Made by a program: the position numbers and the translations under genes. 46,688 bases of DNA, taken from contig NZ_WWCN01000028.1 in the NCBI RefSeq assembly GCF_009857445.1, positions 1 to 46,688 on the forward strand, written 5' to 3'. Below the pieces are notes generated by a model. It made no database searches. It was not told the DNA's origin and was given only the letters and a program-made list of their open reading frames with translations. This stretch comes from Duganella flavida. GTDB lineage: Bacteria > Pseudomonadota > Gammaproteobacteria > Burkholderiales > Burkholderiaceae_D. Every line of letters starts with the position of its first letter. Positions within the stretch are counted from its first letter, which is position 1. Positions 1 to 8,570 of this stretch are shown here, one piece after another.

Positions 1-412
1 GCGGAAAACGCTTGCTCGTTTTCTCGCCGAAAATACCTTTCTCATGAAGAACTTCACTGAAATATATTTTCGGGACATCGACAAGAACTCCTGGACCGAA
101 GAGAGAATTTCCGTCATTGCGATTATCCTTCAAATTCGATGACAGAGATATTCCTGTATTGGCATTTCCCGACGCAATACCAGCAGCTAATATACCTGAG
201 AGTGCCGCTGCAGGACTCACATAAGGTGTAAATCCGACTTCGGAGCTGCCAACTATTTGTCGAGACGAATATCGATCAAGACCTGGTCGCACAACTGGAA
301 GCTCCAGCAAACTCGCATCTATTTTAACCGGCTTTAAGTTTGTATAGTAGGAACAACCAGACAATAAGAATACGCCCAAGAAATATCCGGCATTTTTTTT
401 AAATTTAACCAT
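1..412 (-). CDS. Partial lipoprotein of unknown function
   Basis: This reading frame starts at the ATG ending at 412 and runs off the window, giving 137 residues with no stop. The N-terminus is a lipoprotein signal: basic MVKFKK, a hydrophobic stretch, then the lipobox LLSGC with Cys20 as the lipidation site, so the product is expected to be anchored in a membrane. The mature part begins SYYTNLKPVK and contains a small hydrophobic Ala/Gly/Ile stretch (about 78-90). I recognise no family. It lies on the same strand as the other small genes at the left end of element 1. The lipobox is direct sequence evidence; the function is unknown and the C-terminus is not visible. Confidence 0.6.
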   Translation of the reverse strand, partial: MVKFKKNAGYFLGVFLLSGCSYYTNLKPVKIDASLLELPVVRPGLDRYSSRQIVGSSEVGFTPYVSPAAALSGILAAGIASGNANTGISLSSNLKDNRNDGNSLFGPGVLVDVPKIYFSEVLHEKGIFGEKTSKRFP

Positions 413-570
413 TTTTTAAAAATTAAAAATCGATAGTAGATTTATAGTTATTGAAATTCCGACAGGATCTTAAACTTTAATTTTCCGAAAGGCTGCTTAT
501 GGCCGACAGCAGTAGTCTTAAAACTTAACAACTAGCCAAATGTGATTCGCTCCAAAATCGTTATTGAAAC

Positions 571-954
571 TCATCTCGCGCTAAAATTTACTCGACGATT
601 CGAACGGCCGATTCGATACAACAGTAGCCCACCAAAGCATGCTAACGGAATTAAGAAGCCCATTACCGAAGCAAGATAAATCGTTAGTAGTGATGCATGC
701 ATGATCTTGGCCCGACCAACCGCCATACCAGCAAGGACAAACCCAATCCATGCAACATGGATCAGCATCTCTATTACGATCCGGACCCTGTTTCCTGTCC
801 CCATCGCCGACCACTCGTTCTGTGTCTTACTGAGATCGACGACTATGCCGCATGCGCACCGCTCCAGCGGTCTACCGATCCCATACCCAAGCAATGATCT
901 AGTGGCTAGGTCTCTTCTGCAGATTGGACAGCGCAGAACGGTATAGACGCCCAT
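571..954 (-). CDS. Small zinc-ribbon membrane protein
   Basis: A 127-residue protein. The N-terminus has two cysteine pairs, CPIC (near residues 9-12) and CAC (near 33-35), which resemble a zinc ribbon. Two hydrophobic helices follow (about 62-82 and 90-115), then a short basic tail. The likely product is an inner-membrane protein with a cytoplasmic zinc knuckle. ATG at 954 is chosen because AGGAAAA lies 8 bp upstream; a TTG one codon earlier is less likely. No specific family is recognised. It is part of the accessory region of element 1. Confidence 0.55.
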   Translation of the reverse strand: MGVYTVLRCPICRRDLATRSLLGYGIGRPLERCACGIVVDLSKTQNEWSAMGTGNRVRIVIEMLIHVAWIGFVLAGMAVGRAKIMHASLLTIYLASVMGFLIPLACFGGLLLYRIGRSNRRVNFSAR

Positions 955-1168
955 CAAAGTTTTCCTGCAAACGAGGTTATAAAATAAAAATTACTTCAGT
1001 ATATAGGGCGGGCTTTTTAATCCATTTAACCCTTCGCCAGCACATGCATAGCCCGACGCTGCTAGGGTGGTCATCAACGAAATGGGAGTGAAAAAAAATA
1101 TTCAAGAGTATCCGTTTTCTAAGAAAATTCAACTCCAGCTTCTGGCCGGTTGCTGTCGAGTACACTAG

Positions 1169-1468
1169 CTAGGTCAACATCTTATACATAAGCATAACTG
1201 GAATAGATGCTGCGGTAAGCCCTAAGGCATAGGCGCTCAATGACAGGGATGTCTTGCGAGCCAGGTAAAGCAATCGCCAACAATACGCTCCTATACCGCC
1301 GCCAAGAAATATAAATATCAAGGATACGAAACCAAGTATGAAGAAGCCTTGGAAATCCGACGGTCTAAGTGCCAAGTATGCCACCGCGACACCAAGGGCA
1401 ACCGCTACTACACCGCTTGAACCATAGGTTTTCAACCTATTATTCAGGTCAGCTTGCCTTTCTTCCAT
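1169..1468 (-). CDS. Hypothetical three-helix membrane protein
   Basis: A 99-residue product beginning MEERQADLNNRLKTYG, followed by three hydrophobic segments (about 20-38, 43-65 and 78-97). The ATG at 1468 has a good ribosome site (AAAGGAAG) just upstream. An in-frame GTG at 1546 would add 26 polar residues and has no better site. It resembles small membrane proteins of mobile islands, but no named family is recognised. It ends about 80 bp before the start region of the next gene on the same strand. Confidence 0.5.
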   Translation of the reverse strand: MEERQADLNNRLKTYGSSGVVAVALGVAVAYLALRPSDFQGFFILGFVSLIFIFLGGGIGAYCWRLLYLARKTSLSLSAYALGLTAASIPVMLMYKMLT

Positions 1469-1547
1469 ACGCTTCCTTTGTTGATTTTTCGAATGGCCGT
1501 TTCTGGCCGACTTCAGTCCATCTCCTGTCCCCGCATTCGAGTGCACT

Positions 1548-1898
1548 TTAACGAACAGGATACATCACAATTTGGGGTGAATTGGAATTTGAAACGCCCA
1601 CGCTATAACGACAATCCAATTTCATCGGAACACATTCGAAATCAATATGCCAGCCAATATCAATGACTCCAGGTGGCGCAGGAACTATTGAAAGATATCG
1701 ATATCCCACGCTGCTAACGCGAAAGCTATTTCTCGGGATTTTTATGACCTGAACTAAATAATTTTCAGCGAGATCAACGACCTCATTCGGCAGCAGCATG
1801 GGAACTTGCATATGTGGCGATGGCATAGGCAATTTATCTTCGGCCTGAACAAGACCAGCAGCAACGAAGATCAGCCCCCAAAAAACGATCTTAAACAT
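1548..1898 (-). CDS. Hypothetical secreted protein
   Basis: A 116-residue protein with a clear Sec signal peptide: MFKIVFWGLIFVAAGLVQA, with AXA-type cleavage after about residue 19. The mature part is a soluble domain of about 97 residues with two cysteines (FECVPMKLDC) that could form a disulfide in the periplasm. The ATG has GGAG four bases upstream. No family is recognised. It precedes the small membrane-protein gene on the same strand and may be co-transcribed with it. Confidence 0.6.
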   Translation of the reverse strand: MFKIVFWGLIFVAAGLVQAEDKLPMPSPHMQVPMLLPNEVVDLAENYLVQVIKIPRNSFRVSSVGYRYLSIVPAPPGVIDIGWHIDFECVPMKLDCRYSVGVSNSNSPQIVMYPVR

Positions 1899-2134
1899 AC
1901 TTCTCCATTTTTTGAACTCATCAACACGTTAAGTCTGGTATTGGCCGATCTCGGCCTGGTCAGCTCGTACTGATTTGGCGCTGAGTTATCCCCATAAGCA
2001 AGCACATGGATCAGCGTCAATTTCGGCGATGACTTCTTCAATTGATCGCACAGCTGGCATCCGCTCGGATTTGATCGTAGGTGTCTGAAGTGGGTCTCAC
2101 GGTTTTCCGTAACTCTAAACTCGTAGCGGTCCAT
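1871..2134 (-). CDS. Doubtful small hypothetical protein
   Basis: An 87-residue frame beginning MDRYEFRVTENRETHFRHL, with a CQLC motif near residue 30. The first 70 residues look protein-like. The end overlaps the next gene by 28 bp and the start overlaps the preceding small gene by about 20 bp. No clear ribosome site is visible. It could be real, translationally coupled, or a chance frame; nothing identifies a function. Confidence 0.3.
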   Translation of the reverse strand: MDRYEFRVTENRETHFRHLRSNPSGCQLCDQLKKSSPKLTLIHVLAYGDNSAPNQYELTRPRSANTRLNVLMSSKNGEVCLRSFFGG

Positions 2135-2291
2135 TCCCAACAGCGTTCGCGGGACCGGTCACATTGGAGATTTGCTCCCTCTGTGTCTCGTAAGCTTGAC
2201 CAACTTTTCGTAAACGCGAGCGACGCGCGGCATCTTTCGCACGCTGTGCTTTCTCTTGTCTCTTCTGACGCTTTCGAGTTGTCATGGGCAT
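2115..2291 (-). CDS. Small, highly basic protein
   Basis: A 58-residue frame starting MPMTTRKRQKRQEKAQRA and rich in Lys/Arg/Gln through residue 35, so a nucleic-acid-binding helix is plausible. AAAAAGGATCAAG precedes the ATG at 2291; a second ATG two codons in is also possible. A longer overlapping frame in another phase (2038-2436) is less protein-like. No family is recognised and the function is unknown. Confidence 0.4.
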   Translation of the reverse strand: MPMTTRKRQKRQEKAQRAKDAARRSRLRKVGQAYETQREQISNVTGPANAVGNGPLRV

Positions 2292-2442
2292 GTTCTTGAT
2301 CCTTTTTATATTGTGCCGCCAACCGGGCAGCTTGCCAGCGACCTAGGACGCGTTTTCCTTCTCTACAGTTTCCCTGAAGGATTGCAGATTGCGCACTTTC
2401 TGCCGAGACGCCCCTTCTTGCAGTTGTCACTCCCACGCGTTC

Positions 2443-2748
2443 TCACACATATAACTCTATTTCACTTCGAACGTCATTGGGAACATTGGTCCACGCCGTC
2501 AGCTCCCCAACGTGCAACTGGACATTCATTTCGTCCTCCAGCACTTTGCTGAGGTGAGAAAACCAATGGGCAAAGCGTTTATCGTTCTTCATACCAAGCT
2601 TGAAAGCACCAGCGATATTGTCCCAATAAACTCCGGCCGCAGCACGATAAACGTACTGATAGGATGGACTGCCGCCACCATCTAATCCGACCACCAACAG
2701 CGAATTGTCAGGTGTAATCTCAATGTTCGAGACGGTTTCTAACTTCAT
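2443..2748 (-). CDS. Hypothetical protein, 101 aa
   Basis: A soluble protein of 101 residues with balanced composition. It has a DGGGSPSYQYVYRAA stretch near the N-terminus, a WDNIAGAFK segment in the middle, and an amphipathic helix HWFSHLSKVLEDEMNVQL. There is no signal peptide, membrane helix or cysteine motif. GGGGAG lies about 11 bp before the ATG. It looks like an immunity- or island-type small protein, but no assignment is possible from sequence alone. Confidence 0.55.
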   Translation of the reverse strand: MKLETVSNIEITPDNSLLVVGLDGGGSPSYQYVYRAAAGVYWDNIAGAFKLGMKNDKRFAHWFSHLSKVLEDEMNVQLHVGELTAWTNVPNDVRSEIELYV

Positions 2749-2807
2749 TCAGATATCGCTCCCCGAGTGTCGGTCCGTTATTGGCCGATTTCAGCCGGTT
2801 ATAGATT

Positions 2808-3044
2808 TCATTCCAACTTAGCGAAACCTATCGATGTGCCCAAGATTACGGCGCCAAAACCAGTAGTGCTATTACCGTTGACGTAGCCTGATGTGGAAGC
2901 ATCGGTGAACTCTGCTGCGCTGCGCGCTCGAACTGACGAAATGTAAATGACAGGGTCATGAAATCCTCCATCGATACTCTCCACCAAAATCTCGGCGTCG
3001 TCATCGTATTTAGATAGCAGCTTTAGAAGGTCAGTTTTTTTCAT
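2808..3044 (-). CDS. Hypothetical protein, 78 aa
   Basis: A small acidic protein starting MKKTDLLKLLSKYDDDAEI. The opening helix with an Asp run, followed by VESIDGGFHDPVIYISSV, resembles small phage or island proteins that begin with a leucine-rich helix and a strand pair. The C-terminus is Gly/Thr rich. No cysteine, signal or membrane segment is visible. It is the last minus-strand gene before the divergently transcribed H-NS gene. Confidence 0.55.
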   Translation of the reverse strand: MKKTDLLKLLSKYDDDAEILVESIDGGFHDPVIYISSVRARSAAEFTDASTSGYVNGNSTTGFGAVILGTSIGFAKLE

Positions 3045-3211
3045 GATTTAAGTTCAACGCTCACTTAATGGCAGCACATGGCCGAAGCAAGCCGGCACTC
3101 AGCATAGCATTTTGCATGTGGGGAAAATACACTGATTATCACAATAGTCCACCTAGGCGAATTCGTCGCTTGTACAATTAGTCCATCTCAACACATGTAA
3201 AGGGCCGTGCA

Positions 3212-3502
3212 ATGTCTTCGTACCATGACTATCAAAAGCAAATCGCAGAACTTCAGGCGAAAGCTGAAGCCGCTCGTCATGCGGAGGTCGCCGAGGCGAA
3301 AGCTAAGATCAAGGCGATCATGAGCGAATATGGATTGACCGTAGCTGACCTTGGCGGTGCGTCCCGGCAAGCGCCTAAGACTCCTCGCAAACCCGTAGAG
3401 ATTAAATACAAGGATGAGGCAACTGGCGACACCTGGACTGGCCGCGGTCGCGCACCAAAGTGGCTCGAAGGTAAAGATAAGAATCAATACCTGATTCGAT
3501 GA
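3212..3502 (+). CDS. H-NS family nucleoid protein (element 1 copy)
   Basis: A 96-residue H-NS/BpH3-type protein. Residues 1-50 form the coiled-coil oligomerisation region (YQKQ-type opening, many Ala/Glu/Lys). The C-terminal domain carries the family signature TGDTWTGRGRAPKWLEG (about 70-87), whose GRGRAP loop binds the minor groove of AT-rich DNA. Family knowledge says such proteins silence AT-rich foreign DNA. A close paralogue lies in element 2 at 41806-42096, with near-identical C-terminus and ending. The gene converges with the integrase remnant to its right. The H-NS identification is secure; its role in silencing the element is inference. Confidence 0.9.
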   Translation: MSSYHDYQKQIAELQAKAEAARHAEVAEAKAKIKAIMSEYGLTVADLGGASRQAPKTPRKPVEIKYKDEATGDTWTGRGRAPKWLEGKDKNQYLIR

Positions 3503-3531
3503 TCAGTCGATGGTGCGCTTTCTGCTCTTTA

Positions 3532-4032
3532 TCAAGCATCAGTTTGTTCAGCCATTTCAAGCGCCTCATCAACTTCTATTCCAAGGTATCGGACCGTACT
3601 TTCTAGACGTGTATGTCAAAGTAAGAGCTGGACTGCGCGCAGGTTCTTCGTCCGCCGATAAATAAGCGTGGGCTGAGTACGACGCAGAGTATGCGTGCTG
3701 TATGCCGTAGGATCGAGGCCGATTTCTTCGAACCACTGATGTACGATGCGGGCATACTGCCTGGTTGAAATATGTGGTGAATCTCCGATCCGGCTCGGGA
3801 ACAGATAATCGTTGTGCCTCAGGCCAGCAGAACTGATCCACTGAACCAGACTCTTCCGAGTGCCTGCGGTGAGCTCAAACTGCACCGGGTGCTTTGTCTT
3901 TTGTTGCATCACAGTAGCGCGGCTGGCCACGTGGTTGCAGTGGCAAATGTCCTGCACACGCAGTTGCACCAGATCGCAACCACGCAATTTGCTGTCGATA
4001 AACGCCCCTCCCCGCAAGGGGATCCGCTCCAT
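3532..4032 (-). pseudogene. Decayed tyrosine recombinase (integrase) remnant
   Basis: The frame keeps the C-terminal catalytic part of a common proteobacterial integrase: SKLRGCDLVQLRV (box I Arg), HTLRRT (His-x-x-Arg) and, after an in-frame TGA at 3616-3618, HTRLESTVRYLGIEVDEAL with the catalytic Tyr. The TGA stands where homologues have the Gly of LLLGH, so one nonsense change separates the two parts; the frame then runs to the natural stop at 3532. The N-terminal roughly 80-100 residues are missing, since the upstream sequence does not match. Nonsense mutation plus truncation make this a dead gene, probably from an older insertion within element 1. Confidence 0.85.
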
Positions 4033-4063
4033 TTATTCCACGACCGTTGTCCCCACCCTGCGC

Positions 4064-4585
4064 CTATATCGTGTGGGGAGGGGCACTGGTCACAAGTTCC
4101 TTTGTAGCCCGTTTCGATTTCATTTCATCGACGATCGCAGGCCTGATCAAGCCAAATTCATTCACGGCGTAGTCCTCAATCAGCTTTCGGAGATCGCGCG
4201 GGGTATTGAGGAATACATCCATTTCATCGACCTTCTGCGCTCGCACCTTTTCCAGTTCTTCTACCAAGGCCAAATTCTTGGCTTCCAACTCAGCGATTCT
4301 CCTCTGTAGAACGGCTCGTGCCGCATTGCGGTACTTCGGGGCAGTGTCGTTGTGCATTCGGCGTTGCACATTCTTGGCTTCACTGAACGCCTCAGCAACG
4401 ACCTTCCGGCCACCCCACTCTTTCTGAGCGAGAATCTGGCGATTAAAACCGTGCCCGAACTTTTTCTTCGAATGTGCAATGACGTTTTCCCACGTGACGG
4501 GAATCTTGTTATCCGGGAACAGCTCAATCATCTTGACTATCTTCCTAGCCAACTGCTCTGTGAGTATTTCCTTTCTTCCGGCCAT
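4064..4585 (-). CDS. Coiled-coil accessory protein of the recombinase operon
   Basis: A 173-residue, charged, cytoplasmic protein. The N-terminal part (about 10-75) looks like a small helical DNA-binding domain (VTWENVIAHSKKKFGHGFN). A coiled coil follows (about 88-120, RIAELEAKNLALVEELEKV). It is the last gene of the four-gene operon. Its ribosome site GGAAGGAG lies inside the end of the 820-aa recombinase gene and only 2 bp separate the two frames, so translation is coupled. By position and build it matches the TnpC (Tn554) or GmtX class of accessory proteins that accompany multi-recombinase elements. The functional analogy is inference. Confidence 0.75.
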   Translation of the reverse strand: MAGRKEILTEQLARKIVKMIELFPDNKIPVTWENVIAHSKKKFGHGFNRQILAQKEWGGRKVVAEAFSEAKNVQRRMHNDTAPKYRNAARAVLQRRIAELEAKNLALVEELEKVRAQKVDEMDVFLNTPRDLRKLIEDYAVNEFGLIRPAIVDEMKSKRATKELVTSAPPHTI

Positions 4586-4587
4586 AG

Positions 4588-7050
4588 TCAGTCTCCTTCC
4601 TCTCTGTCATCTGGTTCGACCAGATGCCGCTCGTCCTTCAGACCCAACGCTGTCGGCGCGAATTGGGGATATTTCGCAACCAGCTTTTTCTCATCCCGCG
4701 CTACCTGGTCCCGCCCTCCGTGGCTGTCAAGCGCAACCTCAAGCAGCGAATCTGCGTGCTGGGTCGGATTCCGATACTTGATGAACGAGCCGCTTGGCCG
4801 ATTCGTGTCGTCCAGGATTTTGACGACCTCTCTTGTGACAAACGCCTCCTCAAGCCTTCTGGCAAATAGCTTGTCCTTGATTAGATGTTTGATCTGATGA
4901 AATTCCTCAATCAAATGCGTTGCGAGTTGTTCCAACGAGGAAGGACTCATTCCTTTCTCTGCCAATGTCAGCATGTGTTCGCCGAGTGCATCTTGATCAT
5001 CGGCAATACCTCGGTTATGCGTATGTGCCAGATTTTCTAAATGGCGCACGATAGACGAAAATACTTGACGCGCGACCTTCCGTGTCTCGTCGTTCGTCGG
5101 AATATGACCTTTCACGTAAGCGGCTTCGTTGCACGTTACGCACGAGGTCACCAACGAATTGCTATAGTTCCGGCAAGGCTTTTCGTGGTGCTGGTGGAAA
5201 CAAACACCGAAGCGTTGGGGATAAATGATGATGATCCCACGACTGGACTTGGCAATTGGCCGATTTTCTGAGGCTTGAACGATCAAATCCATTGACGACA
5301 TCGCGATGCCCACATCGTGTGCCGTTACGATGGCAGTCTTGAGCCCGAAGCTGTCTTCCAGTTTTTCGACTGCAGCAAGGCCATTCGACAGGTCGGCCAG
5401 CTCGTTGAGTCTCGGGGGCTCGGGCATCTTGGAGAACTCGGCTAAATTTTCGGCGGTTCGGAAATCGTAAAACTTGAGTTGCGCAAGGCGACAGCGGTTA
5501 GCCCACTTGTTTATCAGGACGTCCGATAGCTTTTCGCCGTGGATCAAGGCCATGGTGGTGAGCCACTTGCGAGGGTCGTGAGTGTCCAACTCCGCGATCT
5601 GAATCTTGCCGTTGACCGGCATGGTGATCCTGAGTTTTTCGAAGAGGGTAGGCGGGCGCGTCTGGTTTCTATCACAGTCTGTGAGCTTAAATCGCGTGCG
5701 AATCAAATGGTAATTGATGGCATGCGGTAGATAGGGCGTTTCTTCTGGATCGAATAGAAAGAGCATCTTCGATAGGTCGCCCTCGTAGTGGTTTAGTTGC
5801 GTTACTTTGCGGCACTCCGCCAGGGCTTGGTGGACTCTCTTAAGCAGGCGTTTCTCGATGGTATCCCAAGGTAGGAAGTCGATTACTGGCCTAGAAGTGC
5901 GTCGCCCGTTTTCTTGAAAAAGGACTGGATTCGGGGCCTTGAAGGCTTCAGTTTTGAGTTCGCTGAAGAATCTACTTGCGCTGCTCGTGTGTGCACAAGG
6001 GGGCGGATTCTCTGTGAGAAGAATAATTTTTGCGAGCATTACCCTACTGAGGTTTTGGCCCCGCAAGTATTCCAGTTCTGGGGGGAGGTATAGCGTGGTC
6101 GGATGCTTCTGATACCACTCAACAAGCATCCGCGAGCGCTTTCCGTGCTCCAGGACAACGCCCGTCGTGTAATGGAATGCGTCAATCATAAAGTTGAGAA
6201 CCGGCTTGGCACTCCATTCGGCCCCCTTTGATCCCTTCATCGTCACAAGCAGCATCTGGTGGGCGCGGTGCACGGCGTCCAGTTCGCCAATTGGTTTTTG
6301 CACATAGTCATTGACTGTCACATGGTCATCGATGCTGGAGCACAGAATTTCGTTGATCCGTGACGGTGCGCACAATGCCCGGGTATGCGCCGCTATTGCC
6401 AAACGATCTACAACACTAAGGCGCGGGTCATTGTCGATGAGCGCGTTGAGTGCATCGCTGAACGCCTCTACCTTACGGTCAAGGAGATAGCCGCCCTCGG
6501 CATGCCTGTCCGCTCGACGGTTTTTTGCAATTTTTCTCAGCTCGGCTTTGACCTCGGCACGAATGTGGAACCCCAGACGGGCCAGAACACCTTTCGCACC
6601 TAGTTGGGTGGTCTGTGTTGCCACAGTAGTTAAAATGGATATGCCTCGGTTTGCGAAGCCTGGATTTGCCCTGGCCTTGTCCAGGCTGTCCGATTCAATT
6701 TTCCGAAGGTCCTGAAGCGTGAGGTCGAAGAGACTATGGGCGGGCGCGGAGGCCAGCATTCGGAAGGCATTTACTGCGCCGCTTACGTTCCGATTCCCGG
6801 CGATAACCATTTCCGCTACCAGGCACCTCAAGGCTTCGCGATAACTGACATCCTTTGCTGCGAAATCCGCCAATGGTTCGGTGAAATGCCAATCCGGTTG
6901 TTTCATCCCGTAAAGCGTCCGGATGGGCCAGTGGTCAGCCTCGAAATCGATCTTCGAAAAGCGCATGGTCATACGCTTCTTGGTCTCGGCAAGCCAGTTA
7001 TCCAGAGCCTGCCTCCGCAGGACCAAGTCAAAGTCGATAGGATTGCTCAT
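4588..7050 (-). CDS. Large tyrosine recombinase, third of the operon
   Basis: An 820-residue integrase-type protein. Catalytic elements read in order: box I Arg in APSRINEIL (about 227), a beta-hairpin Lys in MKGSKGAEW, HDPRKWL giving His-x-x-Arg (about 492), the KWANR segment, and the likely nucleophile Tyr in KFYDF (about 528). A C-terminal region of nearly 290 residues follows with a cysteine/histidine cluster (HQHHEKPC, then SCVTC) suggesting zinc binding, then a long helical tail. The pattern matches the large integrases found in tandem with two smaller ones in multi-recombinase elements. The start overlaps the 507-aa gene by 4 bp (ATGA), with GGAAGGGG upstream. It is expected to act with its two partners in excision and integration. 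Confidence 0.85.
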   Translation of the reverse strand: MSNPIDFDLVLRRQALDNWLAETKKRMTMRFSKIDFEADHWPIRTLYGMKQPDWHFTEPLADFAAKDVSYREALRCLVAEMVIAGNRNVSGAVNAFRMLASAPAHSLFDLTLQDLRKIESDSLDKARANPGFANRGISILTTVATQTTQLGAKGVLARLGFHIRAEVKAELRKIAKNRRADRHAEGGYLLDRKVEAFSDALNALIDNDPRLSVVDRLAIAAHTRALCAPSRINEILCSSIDDHVTVNDYVQKPIGELDAVHRAHQMLLVTMKGSKGAEWSAKPVLNFMIDAFHYTTGVVLEHGKRSRMLVEWYQKHPTTLYLPPELEYLRGQNLSRVMLAKIILLTENPPPCAHTSSASRFFSELKTEAFKAPNPVLFQENGRRTSRPVIDFLPWDTIEKRLLKRVHQALAECRKVTQLNHYEGDLSKMLFLFDPEETPYLPHAINYHLIRTRFKLTDCDRNQTRPPTLFEKLRITMPVNGKIQIAELDTHDPRKWLTTMALIHGEKLSDVLINKWANRCRLAQLKFYDFRTAENLAEFSKMPEPPRLNELADLSNGLAAVEKLEDSFGLKTAIVTAHDVGIAMSSMDLIVQASENRPIAKSSRGIIIIYPQRFGVCFHQHHEKPCRNYSNSLVTSCVTCNEAAYVKGHIPTNDETRKVARQVFSSIVRHLENLAHTHNRGIADDQDALGEHMLTLAEKGMSPSSLEQLATHLIEEFHQIKHLIKDKLFARRLEEAFVTREVVKILDDTNRPSGSFIKYRNPTQHADSLLEVALDSHGGRDQVARDEKKLVAKYPQFAPTALGLKDERHLVEPDDREEGD

Positions 7051-8570
7051 GGCCGGATCCCCTTCCGCATAGCATCCTGATAGCGATCCGCGGCATGCAT
7101 CACTAGCATGATTCGGTTCTTCGCAGTTCGACCTCGTTCCACCATGTGCTCAAAGGGTTTCCCTCTTTTCTTAAGCTCCTCGATTTCCCTCTGCACAATA
7201 TTAAGATTGAGGCTGTGATCCGCGTCCCAGCATGGAATGAACCGGAAGCAGCTGTAACAGGTAATCGGAGCGTAGCTGCACACAATGTCTTTTCCGCATT
7301 CGCCCGTTTCCTCGATTATTCCGGTTTCCAAATCCTCTGATCGAATCGTCTTGCCGGCTGGGACTGAATCGTTCTTTGAGCGAAAACGCTCAAAGGCCGG
7401 GAGATGCTCCGCAAAGGCTGGCCGCATCGCATCAGACAGTTCATTGATCAGGCCATGGAAGGCGATATCTACGTAGGCATGGCAGATGATTGGACTGGCA
7501 TGTTTCAGCACTGCCTGAATGGTCCCAGCAGACGCGCCGGTTTGCGCGAGGAGCGTCCCGACGGTATGCCGCAATGCATTAGCGCTCAGCGTCAAGTGGT
7601 CATCATCGAACAACTTCTTGATCTGCTCCGAGTATCCAGCACTAAATTTGGCAGCGTTATCGTACATGCCATAATTGTTGCTCGCGTAATCATTTACCCT
7701 TATCGACCCGTTCGCTTTTAGTCTTCGCACGGGAAAGAGCGCAAGTTTTGCAATGTCTTGCTCATCCACCAGGTGGCCATAGGTGGTGATGATGTTCTGC
7801 CGCTGCTTTTTCAACAGAACGCCTAAGGCTTCATTGATCTGGTAGCGAATTTTGTCCGGCTGGCGCACGCCGCTCTTTGCAGGAATGATGTGAATGAAAT
7901 ACTTGCCTGAATCCATTTCCAGATCCCCAACCCGAATCTGCCGATAGGACTCCGGGCGGCAGAACACTGCAAACGCGAGATGGACAAAGCTGTAGTGCCC
8001 GATATCCATCGAGTGGGTGTCGTAAGCTGCGTCGCATAGGTTAAGGATGCGCGCGACGGCAGCCTGGCTCAGCGCTCTGGCCAGAATTCGGTCAATCTGA
8101 ATGCCATGTCGACCCTTTTTAGGCTCCAACAATGGGAAGTCGCTTGAATGCAGTCCCTTGACAAACAAGGGCGAATACGGGTCTGCAGCGAATTGTCTTT
8201 TTAAAACCCTTAAGCTAAGGGAGGGCAGCTTCTCCTTTGTCGCACCGAGGCACATGAGGAACCCCTCGTCAATGGTGGCGATTTTTGAATCGAAAAGCTT
8301 GAGGTCTATGACTTTACGGAAAAGGTTTTTTAGGTGACTAACCTCGGTATCGATTGTCCGCAAAATAACCTTATTGCTTCGCTCGATAAAGTGATCCTTG
8401 ACGTGCAGCAGAAAGTTGTCTTCAAAGCCTTGCCGCAGACTTGAAAGATCGATGGCGATGATTTTTGATCGCCGGTCGTCATCAGTTCCAATCGTTTCGG
8501 ACATGGAGAAGATAAACGGTTCGTTATCTTCCCACTCAACGACTGTATTTCCTATGGTTCTATATGCCAT
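7047..8570 (-). CDS. Tyrosine recombinase, second of the operon
   Basis: A 507-residue tyrosine recombinase. Box I Arg lies in FCRPESYRQI (about 202). Box II reads NALRHTVGTLLAQ (about 331-343), with Asn where His is usual. KHASPIICHAYVD carries the second His and the catalytic Tyr (about 350-364). The C-terminus has a Cys cluster (CGKDIVCSYAPITCYSCF) resembling the zinc-binding tail of partner recombinases in trio elements. The start overlaps the end of the 460-aa gene by 11 bp and has AAGGA upstream. The catalytic set appears intact apart from the Asn substitution. It probably works as a heteromeric complex with its neighbours. Confidence 0.88.
   Translation of the reverse strand: MAYRTIGNTVVEWEDNEPFIFSMSETIGTDDDRRSKIIAIDLSSLRQGFEDNFLLHVKDHFIERSNKVILRTIDTEVSHLKNLFRKVIDLKLFDSKIATIDEGFLMCLGATKEKLPSLSLRVLKRQFAADPYSPLFVKGLHSSDFPLLEPKKGRHGIQIDRILARALSQAAVARILNLCDAAYDTHSMDIGHYSFVHLAFAVFCRPESYRQIRVGDLEMDSGKYFIHIIPAKSGVRQPDKIRYQINEALGVLLKKQRQNIITTYGHLVDEQDIAKLALFPVRRLKANGSIRVNDYASNNYGMYDNAAKFSAGYSEQIKKLFDDDHLTLSANALRHTVGTLLAQTGASAGTIQAVLKHASPIICHAYVDIAFHGLINELSDAMRPAFAEHLPAFERFRSKNDSVPAGKTIRSEDLETGIIEETGECGKDIVCSYAPITCYSCFRFIPCWDADHSLNLNIVQREIEELKKRGKPFEHMVERGRTAKNRIMLVMHAADRYQDAMRKGIRP

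Noticed and set aside
977..1165. A 62-codon minus-strand frame
   Set aside because: No ribosome site, unusual composition and no motif; treated as a chance frame.
2038..2436. A 132-codon minus-strand frame
   Set aside because: Overlaps the better-supported 58-aa gene in another phase, with low-complexity, cysteine-scattered sequence and no ribosome site.
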